The notes: generated by a model from the sequence alone, not told the origin. Counted from the first letter of the stretch, positions 1 through 11,700 are shown. The stretch is DNA of 64,000 nucleotides from Scleropages formosus (GCF_900964775.1 NC_041815.1:8335443-8399442); one strand, 5' to 3'. Translations and numbers: made by a program.

Positions 1-2395
1 TAAATGTGTCAGCAGTGAAAGTTTAATCTACTCGACTGTATTTTGTACAGTAAAATCTTGTAATTCATGCCAACCTCCCTTTCAGATATTAGCTTCAGTT
101 TCTTTGTTGCCGGCATTCAAAATATTTGCATGACATTGCAAGTACAAACAAAAGCCATATACCATTAATCTGAAAAATATGCTGAGAAGAAATTGAAACA
201 TAAAAGGAATTATGCTTTATTCCCGCTTTTTCAGTTTCCTATGTCAGATAAAGTTTAAATTTTTTAAAAACAAAACATATAGGTTTCTCAAATAAGTAAT
301 TTTGGGTCTGCTGAGAGTCTGTTGACTCTCATACAATCATATAAAAACAGTTTGAGGATAAAGAGAATCTGTTGTAGTTTGAGAAAAGGTTCATCTCGAC
401 TGTGGTATGCTGTACCAGTGCGAACTGCTGCCTTAGATTTCCATCAATGAGATCAAGCATTGTACCAATACTCACTGAAGTTTAACCTCCTTCTCCTTAC
501 AGTGCATACACTGACTTTAGTTGAAGCCCTATCCAATACAATTACAACACATGATATCCCTAATTACCAACGTGGCCTAAACACCAAAGCACATATTAAC
601 TAAAACCAAATGGTACAGAGAAATGATTGCATTTTAATTTTTCATTAAGCTGAAACAATACCTAAAATTCCACTCTTTTACAAATGGGATATGAACCAAC
701 ACATCCCTGGGCATCAGCAACTTTTCCCTATAAAAGCTTCAGCTGATGACACAATGAATACATTGTTACAGCACAGTTTAAAATTCAGTAGGAGCTGAGA
801 ATGAAGTTTGTCAGATTTTTACAGTATATTAAAAGAATTAATTATTTTAAAATAGCCGGTTGTTTGAAATGTACAGTATAAAAACACATGAATGTTCATA
901 AAAAAAATAAAATTTCCTGAAGAAAACATTTTCTAATGCTGAATGTGAATTAGTATGTGCTCATATGTTAGAAAACCTTAACAAAATTCGCTAGTGCTGA
1001 AATTCACTCACATTAAATCCATATCTTTACATTTGTAAAAAAAAAAAAAATTAAAATGTGGCTTTCATTTCACCTGTAAGGCTGAAATGACACATCTTTC
1101 ATCAGATGAACCCTCAGAGGACACTTATTTTGTGAAAAGTCAATAGTTTTATCTCAAGATTAATTTTCTTCCCAAAGTACTCACTTGTACTGAAAGTCTC
1201 AAAAAAGATATATATTTTATATTTCATGTTTGATTAAAATAAAGTATATTTTCAGCTAATTTTAAGTACTTGTAGAAAATCCATGCTATAAACTTGAAAA
1301 CAAATTATATTATGGATTTTAATGCTGTAATCTAAAATTTGTCATAAATGACTATCTTAATGAAATTATTTACCTAAAAACAAGAATTATTACATAGTAC
1401 TTATTGCGTATACAGTATATTTTCACATTAATGAATAAAGTTATTTCACAGAAGCATCTTGTCCAGGGGTACGCTATCCTACATCCCCTGCTTCTTGCCT
1501 CACTGAGACCCTGCATTTCACCTGCATTTCCATGTCACGTCAGCTGAGTTGGAAGCAAGCGGTTACTCATAACATATGGGTGGATACATAGATATTTTAA
1601 TTTTTTAATTCTTTCAGGGAGTGTGGTGGCGCAGTGGGTTGGACCACAGTCCTGCTCTCCGGTGGGTCTGGGGTTCGAGTCCCACTTGGGGTGCCTTGTG
1701 ACGGACTGGCGTCCTGTCCTGGGTGTGTCCCCTCCCCTCCCCTTCTGGCCTTGCGCTCTGTGTTACCGGGTAGGCTCCGGTTCCCCGTGACCCTGTATGG
1801 GACAAGCGGTTCTGAAAATGTGTGTGTGTGTAATTCTTTCAGTGTAAGTGGCATTGACTTCTGTTCATTGTAATTGAATTTATGACAACCATGAAAATAT
1901 ACAATAAATTAATGCAATCTAAAAAAAAAAAACAGCAGTTTATTGTATTTTAATACTGTATAATATAACAATGAAGTCTGAAACCATTGCTCAGCTTCCA
2001 AGCATGCAGGGCCTTTCTGAGAGCAAAACTGTCCGCGGTCAATAAATAGGAGGATAGTCCTGTGTTTCTGTCTGAAGCCTCTCTTCTAGGGAATACCATA
2101 GGTAATAAAAAGGGAAATCTAAGGGACTCAATGTACAGCACGCAACAGATACGTTATGAGGACCAGTGATCAACAAGGATGTGTCCTAATCACTTCTTGC
2201 ACCACTGTTAACACAATTAGGCTGCAACTTTTAAATGACCAGCAGAAGGAAAAACAACACTCATGGGTAATCCTTGAAAGCAGAAAACTAGTTCCATCAA
2301 AACACCTGAACCTAATTTTTTAAAACCCTTATACATTAATCAGGGAACATTTGTTAAAGAGAGTGCCAACTTGGGAAAAACGAAACAACTTTTTT
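1..2395 (-). repeat. Inverted copy of the OR intergenic spacer
   Basis: This stretch is the reverse complement, at moderate divergence, of the spacer seen directly at about 23.3-25.35 kb (also at 13.3-15.4 kb). Positions 1-150 mirror 25.20-25.35 kb, 880-1100 mirror about 24.4-24.5 kb, and 2090-2395 mirror 13.7-13.95 kb. By analogy with the direct copies, a plus-strand OR-B gene or remnant should lie just left of position 1. It lacks the tRNA-headed SINE found at 24036-24350 in the direct copy. No gene is seen apart from the inserted SINE at 1618-1830. Confidence 0.8.
1618..1830 (+). mobile_element. tRNA-derived SINE, family 1, full length with target-site duplication
   Basis: Reference copy for the commonest repeat in the window. 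It has a tRNA-like head with an A-box-like GTGGCGCAGTGG and a B-box-like GGGTTCGAGTCC, an unrelated body of about 130 bp ending near GTATGGGACAAGCGGTTCTG, and a (TG)n tail. A perfect 12-bp direct repeat, TAATTCTTTCAG, flanks it at 1606-1617 and 1831-1842. The short open frames across it, rich in VCVCVC or [10 protein letters not shown], are SINE translations and not proteins. Confidence 0.93.
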
Positions 2396-2692
2396 ACTGG
2401 CATTTATAAGTTCCAGATTCTCTCAGTGTCAGTACAATAACCATTTCTCACCATTTAATTAAATTTCTGTTGCTTAAATCAAAATATTAACAGTGTTAAT
2501 TTTTCACAGAAAATTTTATTGGTGGAAAAATATTCAGAGACATCTAGTCGTGATGAAACAGGATAAAACAAACAGGCTTCGGATTCCATTTCAGTGGAAG
2601 TGAAATATACATTAAATTGAGTGGTCACATTTTGTACCACATTTCATTCCACAAATACTACATTTTGTATTGCTGCACAAAATCAAAAACCA
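2396..2692. other. AT-rich intergenic DNA
   Basis: No gene, RNA or repeat is recognised. The inverted spacer similarity fades out near the left edge. Confidence 0.5.
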
Positions 2693-2825
2693 CCAAGGTG
2701 GTGCAGGGAGAAGCCCTGATGCCTCATCACTTGTAGGTTGTGAGTTCAGATCTGTCTTTTGTTTATGGATATCACCAAGGTTTTCTGGCTTCCTGCCACA
2801 TTCCAAAAATATATTTCACATGGGT
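2693..2825 (+). mobile_element. Degenerate SINE remnant of the DANA/mermaid (V-SINE) type
   Basis: The order GGTGGTGCAG, then GAGTTCAGATCT, then TTTTCTGGCTTCCTGCCACA and TTCCAAAA matches, with many changes, the head and body of the widespread fish tRNA-headed SINE (gtgggtt.cctcc.ca.tccaaa). It is much more decayed than the copies at 14405, 24036 and 62733. Family name is from memory. Confidence 0.5.
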
Positions 2826-2950
2826 CTAAAATGTCCTTTATGTGTGGATGATATTACTATTAAAAGGGCTTTTCACAGGGTGTACATTGACTTACATATT
2901 CTGGTTCCTGGAATGGACTCTAAATCACCAAAGCCTAAAATGGCATAATC

Positions 2951-3185
2951 ACACACACAAACACACACGCACACACGCACACACACTTTCAGAACCGCTT
3001 GTCCCATACAGGGTCGCAGGGAACCGGAGCCTACCCAGTAACACAGGGCGTAAAGCCGGAGAGGGAGGGGGACACACCCAGGGCAGGACACCAGTCCATC
3101 ACAAGGCACCCCAAGCAGGACTCGAACCCCAGACCCACCAGAGAGAAGGACCATGATCCAACCCACTGCGCCACCGCACCCCCCG
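2951..3185 (-). mobile_element. SINE family 1 with target-site duplication
   Basis: Minus-strand copy, with its (CA)n tail on the left and the tRNA-like head on the right. AATGGCATAATC flanks it at 2939-2950 and 3186-3197. Confidence 0.92.
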
Positions 3186-3312
3186 AATGGCATAATCAGT
3201 TACTGAGAATAGATTAATGAACTTACAGTAGTACATTATATTTTCTATCAATTACATAATTATTAAATGTGAAATGATAATATAATAATTGTCACTGTTA
3301 TGACACTTACAT

Positions 3313-3530
3313 GGGGGATATGGTGGTGCAGTGGGTTGGACTGGGTCCTGCTCTCTGGTGGATCTGGGGTTCGAGTCCTACTTGGGGTGCCTTTTGACGG
3401 ACTGGTATCCTGTCCTGGGTGTGTCCCCTCCCCTTCCAGCCTTATGCCCTTTGTTGCCGGGTTAGGCTCCGGCTCTCTGCGACCCCATATAAGACAAGCA
3501 GTTTCAGACAAGGTGTGTGTGTGCGTGTGT
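3313..3530 (+). mobile_element. SINE family 1
   Basis: Head, body and (TG)n tail are all present with several changes. A short imperfect TTACAT repeat flanks it. Confidence 0.88.
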
Positions 3531-3599
3531 ACAATTACATTATGTATTGTATAAAGAAAATATATCTGTTTACAATATGATGTCAGTACATAGTCTATA

Positions 3600-3800
3600 G
3601 GATGGCTGGTAGCAGAGTTATTTCTTTTGACCCAAAGGTCAGAGGTTTGAGTCTCACCTCCAGCTGTAGTACCCTTAAGCAAGGTTCTTAGCCTGAAATT
3701 GCTCCAGTGAAATTACCCAGCTGTATAAATAGGTAGATATTTGTGGCTACCTTAACATCTTAAGTCATCTTGCAGAAAAGTGTCAGTTAAAATACTAAAT
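3600..3800 (+). mobile_element. tRNA-derived SINE, family 2
   Basis: A second SINE family: tRNA-like head with GGTTTGAGTCTCACC as B box, then CTGTAGTACCCTTAAGCAAG, CCCAGCTGTATAAAT and a tail resembling GCAGAAAAGTGTC. Better-preserved relatives lie at 31077 and 40428. Confidence 0.75.
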
Positions 3801-4093
3801 GTCACGTAAAAACGCAGGAGCACCAGACTCAAGCTGTAAGTGCTGTGGGAGCCAGATGAAATGAAGAGGGTTTTAAGGGCCTAGACTCCTATTCTGTTTA
3901 GGTACTCTTGCTTCTAGCTCAGCTGGCTTGACATGGAAATGCAGGTGACATTCACCCCAGAAAGAAAAAAGGAAAGGAAAATACAATTAGAATTAATTAA
4001 ACGAACCAAAAAATGTTTGTACCTATAAAAAATGTGTAACTCATACTTTTGCCACATACCATATATACCATAGTATATATACCTTAATGCATA

Positions 4094-4270
4094 CACACAC
4101 ACATTGAATGAAACCACTTGTCCCAAGCAGGGTCGTAGGGAGTCGGAGCCTAACCCGGCAACACACCCAGGATGGGACGCCAGTCTGTCACAAGTCACCC
4201 CAAACAGGACTTGACCCCCAGACCCACCAGCGAGCAGGATTAGGCCAAACCCACTGTGCCACCACACCCC
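4094..4270 (-). mobile_element. SINE family 1, internally shortened
   Basis: (CA)n tail, ACCACTTGTCCCAAGCAGGG and the tRNA-like head are present, but the middle is shorter than in full copies. Imperfect CCTTAAT repeats flank it. Confidence 0.85.
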
Positions 4271-4549
4271 CCTTAATATACATAGTATAGTATATGTAGT
4301 ACAGTATATATACCGTGTATATTAAGCCTTCACACAGCTGCTACTCCTGTATTGTACATAATTCTTGTTTGTGTACCTTAAAAAAATTTGTAGGAACATG
4401 ATCAAGAATCGTCTATTCTGAGTTTTATGCACCTACTCGTGCGATGAACATCAGAGCATTTAGTGGAAAGAAACAAACTAACTTTACTTAAGAATCTCAC
4501 CTCTGTAACTCTGTCTCCCTTTCTCTTAATGTAATGCACAAATTATATT

Positions 4550-4613
4550 TCTCTGAGATGCACATCGCTTTGGAGGAAAGTGTCTGCTAAATGAATAAAT
4601 GTAAATGTAAATA
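4550..4613 (+). mobile_element. Tail fragment of SINE family 2
   Basis: CATCGCTTTGGAGGAAAGTG followed by TCTGCTAAATGAATAAATG is the conserved 3' end of family 2. The tRNA-like head is not recognisable. Confidence 0.7.
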
Positions 4614-4615
4614 TG

Positions 4616-5055
4616 GACATTCACTGTGTGGAGATTCACTTATCCGGACTTGAAGTATTGTAGCACTCACTCTGGTATTATGACTCTATTGCCATTTTCT
4701 GGATTTTTTGGGCCATAAGTACACCAAAACAACAACAAAATGCATCTGACCCCAGGAAGCTGAAGAATAAATTGTTAAAAGAGTTTATCTTTATTTCACT
4801 CTTTCCTTGTTACTGTCAAAATTGTCAGGAAACTTGTAGTCTATGTATATAAGATTTCAGCTGAATAGCACCCATAGAATGCTATAAATTTTAAATTGTG
4901 AAACATATTACTAAAGATTATTGTTTCATTCAAAAAATTTACTAGAGTTCAGAAGATTATTTTACTTTCTCCTACAACATATCTCATAGCAGCTGTCATT
5001 TGGGCCTAGAGATTTGGATCTTTGTTTGCTTCTGTGAAAAAAAAAAAAAAATTAA
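4616..5055. other. Intergenic DNA without recognised content
   Basis: AT-rich, with a poly(A) run at about 5037-5051. No open frame or repeat is recognised. Confidence 0.5.
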
Positions 5056-5150
5056 CTAGAGGACTTTCCCTTTACCAGGGGAATACAGAACAGTGGATTT
5101 AAGCAGCAGCAAGCCTGAGTTATTGAAGTTCTGCGAACGGGAATGTGAGG
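5056..5150 (+). pseudogene. Plus-strand remnant of the unrecognised block that precedes OR-A genes
   Basis: GGAATACAGAACAGTGGATT and the following AAGCAGCAGC match the minus-strand blocks at 7080, 18716, 37438 and 46779. In one frame it reads PGEYRTVDLSSS, compared with PREYRTADLSSRRSD in the best copy. It lies about 800 bp upstream of the plus-strand OR-A fragment and on the same strand, the same arrangement as in the other copies. Function unknown. Confidence 0.6.
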
Positions 5151-5298
5151 AGCATACTAATTTCAGATACCAAGCTGAACACTTTTCCATCTCAGTTTTT
5201 CACCAAGGAGTGACACACTGGAACATACAGTCATAAGTACTTTGCATATTCCTTTATTGTCTTTAATGTATTTCAAATTCAAACGGAAATGTAATCCA

Positions 5299-5522
5299 CA
5301 CACACACACACACATTTTCAGAACCGCTTGTCCCATATGGGGTCACGGGGAACCGGAGCCTACCCGGCAACACAGGGCGTAAGGCTGGAGGGGGAGGGGA
5401 CACACCCAGGACGGGACGCCAGTCCGTCGCAAGGCACCCCAAGCGGGACTCGAACCCCAGACCCACCGGAGAGCAGGACCGTGCCCACCCACCCACCCAC
5501 CGCGCCACTGCGCCACCGCGCC
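5299..5522 (-). mobile_element. SINE family 1 with target-site duplication
   Basis: Well-preserved copy. AATGTAATCCA flanks it at 5288-5298 and 5523-5533. The head contains an extra run of CCCACCCACCCACC and a repeated GCGCCAC. Confidence 0.93.
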
Positions 5523-5933
5523 AATGTAATCCATATTACCTAAAAAAATGCTGAAGATTTAAAATATGACAAATATTGCACGATATTACACAGAAATTGT
5601 TACTTAAGTATTTTTACAATTATATCATAAAAAAATACTCTAAGGGGGATAAACTTTATTAGCTTTTCAATGATGTGTTCTTGTGACTGAGTGCAAAAGC
5701 AGTTCATATGAAAAAGCTGCATAAATTTTTGTTAAATATTTCCAGTAGAAGCATTTTTCAAGCATTCCAGACAAAAATGGTGTCATATTTTTGTTGTGTA
5801 TAGTGTACTTGTTTTGATTTAAATTAATAGAAAAAGAGTGTTATCTTATGTTTTAGTCATTTTACAGAGAACGAGAAAAAAAACCCTGTTTCTTTCCTTA
5901 TCCAGGTTTTGTTCAAGGTAACAATTCAACATC

Positions 5934-6375
5934 ATGCAAGAATACATTGTCAGAAATTTCTCCCACACAGACTTTGTCCTAATTGGTTTCTCAGGACCAA
6001 GAGAGTGGAGACAACTGCTCTTTACCACCTTTCTCTTCATGCTCTTGCTATCTTTAGCTGCAAACTTAATCCTTATGTTTACCATAATATCACACAAGAC
6101 CTTGCATTCTCCAATGTATCTGCTGATATGTGCAATGTCTTTTGTTGACCTCAGTGTAATGATCTTCTGTGTTCCAAACATGCTCTTCAGCCTTCTACTG
6201 AACTGGAACCATATATCTCTCTTCGGTTGCTTGGTTCAGATGTTCTTTGTTCATATAGCTGGTGCCTTCCAGTCTACCATTTTGCTGTGGATGGCACTGG
6301 ATTGATAGTTTGCCATCTGCACTCCACTCCACTAATGAGAACATATGAGGTTCTCCACTTTCCTGAAGTTAATTA
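5934..6375 (+). pseudogene. OR-A odorant receptor pseudogene, 5' half only
   Basis: Opens with ATG and reads 123 codons of an olfactory-type class A GPCR: an N-glycosylation site near residue 8 (NFSHTDF), transmembrane segments 1-3, LHSPMYLLIC at the first intracellular loop, the conserved GC before TM3 and MALD at the end of TM3. The Arg of the MALDR motif is replaced by a stop, followed by out-of-frame CTCCACTAATGAGAAC and about 20 codons of recognisable OR-A DNA up to about 6375. TM4-TM7 are absent: the gene runs into a stack of SINEs. It is on the opposite strand to every other OR here and is more divergent from the 17-, 36- and 45-kb copies than they are from each other, so it belongs to the older inverted arm. 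Not functional as it stands. Confidence 0.9.
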
Positions 6376-6377
6376 AT

Positions 6378-6622
6378 ATCCAACCCACTGCACCACATAC
6401 ACACTTTCAGAACCGCTTGCCCCATAAGGGGTCATGGGGAACCGGAGCCTACCCAGCAACACAGGGCATAAGGCCAAAGGGGACACACCCAGGATGGGAC
6501 ACCAGTCCACCACAAGGCACCCCAAGCGGGACTCGAACCCCAGACCCACCAGGGAGCAGGACTGTGGTCCAACCCACTGCACCACCACACCACCCAGCAC
6601 ACCACATACATATATGTATATG

Positions 6623-6689
<67 letters not shown>

Positions 6690-6846
6690 ACACACTTTTA
6701 GAACCGCTCATCCCATACAGGGTCACGGGGAACACAGGGGCGTAAGGCCAGAGGGGGAGGGGACACACCCAGGACAGGAACCCCAGACCCACCGAACAGC
6801 AGGACTGTGGCCCAACCCACTGCGCCACTGCGCCACCGCACCCCCC
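6378..6846 (-). mobile_element. Stack of three family-1 SINE pieces with a long CA/TA microsatellite
   Basis: A head fragment (about 6378-6393) is followed by a nearly full copy (6394-6590), a TATA/CA repeat (6602-6690) and a second, internally deleted copy (6690-6846), all minus strand. The stack lies exactly where the plus-strand OR-A fragment stops and the 5' flank of a minus-strand OR-A begins. Confidence 0.85.
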
Positions 6847-6849
6847 CAT

Positions 6850-7079
6850 ATATACAAAACAAGACCATATACATATATAACATCTAATTATATTTTGAAA
6901 TGATTATTGATTGATAATATTAATGATTCTGAAAAGGCAGCCCAGGATTCCTTTTATATCTGATCTTGCAATCTCTATAATTCACAAGAAATAAATCATA
7001 TAAAGAGCATTATGCATTTTCTTTTTCGTACAGACAGAAATAAAAAAATGGCAAAAGTGTTTTACATTCCAGGTTCCAC
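6850..7079 (-). repeat. Copy of the OR-A 5' flank without its OR
   Basis: Matches 18,530-18,715, 37,240-37,437 and 46,580-46,778 (landmarks GAAAAGGCAGCCCAGGATT and GCATTATGCATTTTC). In those places it lies upstream of a minus-strand OR-A gene. Here the OR itself is missing. Confidence 0.8.
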
Positions 7080-7360
7080 TGTTGAATGCTGTAGGTCCTA
7101 CAGTCCAAAACCAAAGCCTTCTTCACTTTCAGGTTCCTGAAACTCCAACAAGTCTGACCTCCTGCTGCTTAAATCTGCTGTTCTGTATTCCCTTGGTAGA
7201 CTGCTGGCTCTCTGGTTAAAGACAAGAGTAAACAAGAGTTCAACTTTGAAGGACTGGCTTGGAACTGGGAGCTCTATGTCCTGGATAACATCTTGAGTCA
7301 GAATGAAGAGTACGTATTTGTGTTTCTGGCAGTTTTTTGCAAAGCAGAAGCCATAAATCC
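7080..7360 (-). pseudogene. Unrecognised conserved coding-like block, copy 2
   Basis: One frame reads CFAKNCQKHKYVLF, VIQDIELPVPSQSF, ELLFTLVFNQRASS, LPREYRTADLSSRRSD and ESEEGFGFGL, with a stop near the end. Best preserved in the copy at 18716-19017. I cannot name the protein. A duplicated exon of a host gene or part of an old transposon are both possible. Confidence 0.55.
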
Positions 7361-7371
7361 TAGAAGCACCG

Positions 7372-7640
7372 CTGGCTTCTCTGGGCTCGGTGTCATCTTA
7401 GGCAGAGAGTACTGCAGTACACTCATGTTTGTCGTCTGACAAGTCAGAAATTCAAATAGGTTTGGAAAAAAACAGCTGTCATGTTTTCTGGGCCAAAGAG
7501 GAAAAGGGCCATCCAAGCTGATATCAGCGGTTCGAAAGCCAGCGCATGTCACGATATGGGGATGTGTCGGTGCTCATGGTATGGGTAAATTTTGTATCTA
7601 TGAGGGCACCATTAATGTAGAAAAATACAAACCATCCAGA
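7372..7640 (+). mobile_element. Tc1-like DNA transposon remnant, middle part
   Basis: Contains GGCCAAAGAGGAAAAGGGCC and ATATGGGGATGTGTCGGTGC, which correspond to the K-x-V-M-V-W-G-C-V-S-A-H part of a fish Tc1-like transposase. Much decayed. Abuts the gypsy fossil near 7641. The same transposon occurs at 29, 38 and 47 kb. Confidence 0.7.
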
Positions 7641-8702
7641 TGCCATCCTACCAGGATTTCAAGGCGCGGTTCCAAGTGGTGTTTGGGCTTCCTAACACAG
7701 ACCAGGTCGCCAGTGAACACCTCATAGAGCACAGTCAAGGCGACCGCTGTGTTGCTGACTATGCTGTCGAATTCCAGACCCTGGCTGAGTGGAGCGGCTG
7801 GAGCAAAACTGCTCTATTAGCCCAGTTCCATCACGGCTTGAACCCCGGGTTGAAAAGGGAGCTGGCCTTTAGTGGAGAAAACTGGATGCTCGATCGCTTT
7901 ATCAAGACGGTGGCGATGCCGGACAATCTCACACAGGATCGAAGCCCTCGTCCGAAGCCGGCCATGGAAGGGTCCTCCACTAACCGAGCTGAGTTGGAGC
8001 CCATGCAGGTCGGGCACGGACAAATCACCCCTGAAGAATGACAGCGCAGACTCCGGGACCGTTTATATCTCTATTTTAGGAGCTCCAGACATTTCTGTGC
8101 CGACTGTCCGGCCCGCTCAGAGCCTAAGGTGAATAGGACATTGCGGTGTAACTGTCTCACAGTTCCCATAGTCTTGTCCTGGGGGGAACGCACTGTTACG
8201 ACACACGCTCTCGTTGATTCGGGAGCTGAGGGCTGTTTCATGGACGCAGGCTTTGTGAATAAAAACAGCATTCCCCAGCGCTGGTGGAATGTCCGGCTGA
8301 GAGTGAGCACGCTCGATAGGCAGCCACTGGTACAAGGGTTCGTCAATACCTGGACCGAGCCCTTGCACTTGGAGGTGGGGGCCTGCCACAAAGAAAATCT
8401 GCAGTTCTACCTCATCGCTTTGCCCGAGATACCAGTAATTCTCAGTTTTCCATGGCTCACCCTGCATGACCCCGTCTTCCGATGGAGTACAGGGGAACTG
8501 GTGGCTTGGGGACCTCAGTGTGATGAGAACTGTTTGTGGTTGCCATGCAGAGCCACCTCTGTCGAGTGTTCAAACTCTCCCCAGCAAGTGAACATCCCGA
8601 GGGAATATCAAGACCTGGTGGAGGTCTTTAGGAAGGAGCAGGCCTCCATGCTACTGCCGCACTACATCCGCACCGACCCTGGGACTGTGCCATTGACCTC
8701 CT
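7641..8702 (+). mobile_element. Ty3/gypsy LTR retrotransposon fossil, gag-protease part
   Basis: Fossil of a Metaviridae-type element. It shows the 3' part of gag, a zinc-knuckle region (about 8040-8110), the aspartic protease with ALVDSGAEGCFMD (about 8205-8250) and the start of the pol linker. It corresponds to 57,100-58,155 in the longer fossil. Its left end is cut and its right side is replaced by a LINE. The 3' end of the element reappears at 11720. The element is broken. It is nearly identical to the other copy because both belong to a segmental duplication. Confidence 0.88.
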
Positions 8703-11700
8703 CCCGGGGGCTCCTCTCAATGCGGAGGAGCAGCGGCTCTACTCCGAGCTCCTCCTGGGTGACTAAGCTCCTCACCCTATCCCTAAGGGTGCGCCCAGCC
8801 ACTCTGCGGAGGAAACTCATTTTTGCCACTTGTATCCGCGATCTCATTCTTTCGGTCATGATCCAGAGTTCATGACCATACGTGAGGGTAGGAACGAAGA
8901 TCGACCGGTAAATTAAGAGCTTCGCCTTACGACTCAGCTCCTTCTCTGTCACAACAGACCAGTACAATGTTCGCATTACTGCAGACGCCGCACCGATCCG
9001 TCTGTCAACCTGTCGCTCCATTTTTCCCTCACTCGTGAACAAGACCCCGAGATACTTAAACTCCTCCACTTGAGGGAGCAACGCCCCCCTAACCCGGAGG
9101 GGGCAATCCACCTTTTTCCGACTGAGAACTATGGCCTCGGATTTGGAGGTGCTGATTCTCATCCCCGCCGCTTCGCACTCGGCTGCAAACCTCCCCAGTG
9201 CACGCTGTAAGTCTTGATTCGATGAAGCCAACAGGACCACATCGTCTGCAAAAAGCAGAGACGAGATCCTGCGGTCACCAAAACAGACACCCTCCGTTCC
9301 CTGGCTACGCCTAGAAATTCTGTCCATGAAGATAATGAACAGAATCGGTGACAAAGGGCAGCCCTGGCGGAGTCCAACATGCATCAGGAACAGGTCTGAC
9401 TTACTGCCGGCAATGCGAACCAAGCTCCTGCTCCGGTCATACAGGGAATGAACACCCTGTAGCAACGAGCCCTGAACCCCATAATCCGAAAGTACCTCCC
9501 ACAGGATGCCACGAGGGACACGGTCGAATGCCTTCTCCAGGTCCACAAAACACATATGGACTGGTTGGGCAAACTCCCATGAACCCTCCAACACCCTAGT
9601 GAGGGTATAGAGCTGGTCCAGTGTTCCACGGCCAGGGCGAAAACCGCATTGCTCCTCCTGGATCTGAGGTTCGACTATCGGTCGGATTCCCCTTTCCAGT
9701 ACCCCGGCATAGACTTTCCCAGGGAGGCTAAGGAGTGTGATCCCCCTGTAGTTGGAACACAACCTCCGGTCCCCCTTCTTAAAAAGAGGGACCACCACCC
9801 CGGTCTGCCAGTCCAGAGGCACCATTTCCGAGCTCCACGCAGTGCTGCAGAGGCGTGTCAACCAAGACAGCCCCACAACATCCAGAGACTTGAGAAACTT
9901 GGAGTGGATCTCATCCACCCCAGGAGCCTTGCCACCGAGGAGTTTTTTGACAACCTCAGCAACTTCAGCCAGGGTAATGGATGAGTCCCCCTCCGAGTCC
10001 CCAGCCTCAGCTTCCTCTACGGAAGGCGTGTCGGAGGGATTGAGAAGATCCTCAAAGTACTCCTTCCACCGCCCGAGGACATCGTCAGTTGACGTCAGCA
10101 GCGCACCACTTCCACTGTAAACAGTGTTGGCAGAACACTGCTTCCCCCTTCTGAGTCGCCGGACGGTTTGCGAGAATCTCTTTGAGGCCGACCGAAAGTC
10201 TTCCTCCATGGCCTCACCGAACTCCTCCCAGGCCCGAGTTTTTGCTGTGGCGACTGCCAGAGCCGCGTTCCGTCTGGCCCGCCAGTACCCATCAGCTGCT
10301 TCAGGAGTCCCATGTGCCAGCCAGGCCCGATAGAACTCCTTCTTCAGCTTGACGCCATCCCTTACCTCCGCTGTCCACCACCCTGTTCGGGGATTCCCGC
10401 CGCGACAGGCGCCGGAGACCTTATGGCCGCAGCTCCGAACTGCCGCCCCGACAATGGAGGCGTGGAACATAGTGCATTCAGACTCAATGTCCCCAGTCTC
10501 TCTCGGGACCTGGTTGAAGCTCTGTCGGAGGTGGGAGTTGAAGACCTCTCTGACAGGGGCCTCCGCCAAACGTTCCCAACAGACCCTCACTATGTGTTTG
10601 GGCCTGCCAGGTCTGTCCAGCTGTTTCCCCCACCATCGAATCCAACTCACCACCAGGTGGTGATCAGTTGACAGCTCAGCCCCTCTCTTCACTCTAGTGT
10701 CCAAGATATATGACCGAAGATCAGAAGAAACGACTACAAAGTCGATCATCGACCTCCGACCTAGGGTCTCCTGGTGCCAAGTGCACTGATGGACATCCTT
10801 ATGCATGAACGTGGTGTTTGTTATGGACAAACCGTGACTAGCACAGAAATCCAATAACAACTCACAGCTCGGGTTCAGATCAGGGAGGCCGTTCCTCCCA
10901 ATTACGCCCCTCCAGGGGTCACTTTCGCTGCCCACATGGGCGTTGACGTCCCCCAGTAGAACGACAGAGTCCCCAGTGGGAGCGCTTTCCAGAATGCCCC
11001 CCAGGGAGTCTAAAAAGGCCGGATACTCCACACTGCCACTAGGCGCATAAGCACAAACGACTGTGAGAGACTGTCCCCTGATCCAAAGGTGCAGGGAGAC
11101 GACCCTCTCCTTCACCGGGGTAGACTCCAACACATGGCGGCTGAACTGGGGGGCTATTAATAAGCCCACAGCTGCCCGCCGCCTCTCACCCTGGGCAACA
11201 CCAGAATAGTGGAGAGTCCACCCTTGGTCGAAAAGAGTGGTTCCAGAACCCAAGCTGCGAGTGGAAGTGAGCCTGGCTATATCTAGACGGTATCTCTCAA
11301 CCTCGTGCACTAGCTCAGGCTCCTTCCCCGCCAGTGAGGTGACATTCCAAGTCCCAAAAGCCAGAGTTGGCGCTCGAGGTTTGGGTTGGCCGGGCACTCG
11401 GCCCCGACCACTGCCCAAATCACAATGCACCGGCCCCTTACGGCCTCTCTGGCAGGTGGTGAGCTCACCGAAGAACGGCTCCATGTCTTGGCTTCGGGCT
11501 GAGCCCAGCCAGGCCCCGTGGGCATAGACCTGGCCACCAGGCGATCGCATGCGAGCCCCTCCCCAGGCCTGGCTCCAGGGTGGGGCCCCGGTGACCCCAT
11601 ACCGGGCGGGGTAAACGAGAACCTTGATTTAATAGTTATAAGGGAGTTTTGAACCGCGCTTTGTCTCGTCTGTCACCCAGGACCTGTTTGCTCTGGGAGA

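Noticed and set aside
1634-1700. tRNA gene candidates at the SINE heads
   Set aside because: A- and B-box-like motifs are present, but the head is followed by the SINE body and tail and flanked by target repeats. These are tRNA-derived SINEs and not tRNA genes.
1597-1873. Short open frames on both strands with [16 protein letters not shown] or THTHTH, here and at every family-1 SINE
   Set aside because: They are translations of the SINE body and its TG/CA tail, present in many frames and copies. No independent evidence of protein coding.
6602-6690. CRISPR-like or other regular repeat array
   Set aside because: It is a simple TATA/CA microsatellite without spacers, in a vertebrate genome.
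8071-8467. Minus-strand open frames across the gypsy protease region
   Set aside because: They are antisense shadows of the gypsy coding strand and recur at 57.5-57.9 kb for the same reason.
9348-10671. Plus-strand open frames over the LINE at 8703-11719 (and again at 53-55 kb)
   Set aside because: Antisense shadows of the GC-rich LINE frame; they contain no known domain while the minus strand encodes endonuclease and RT.
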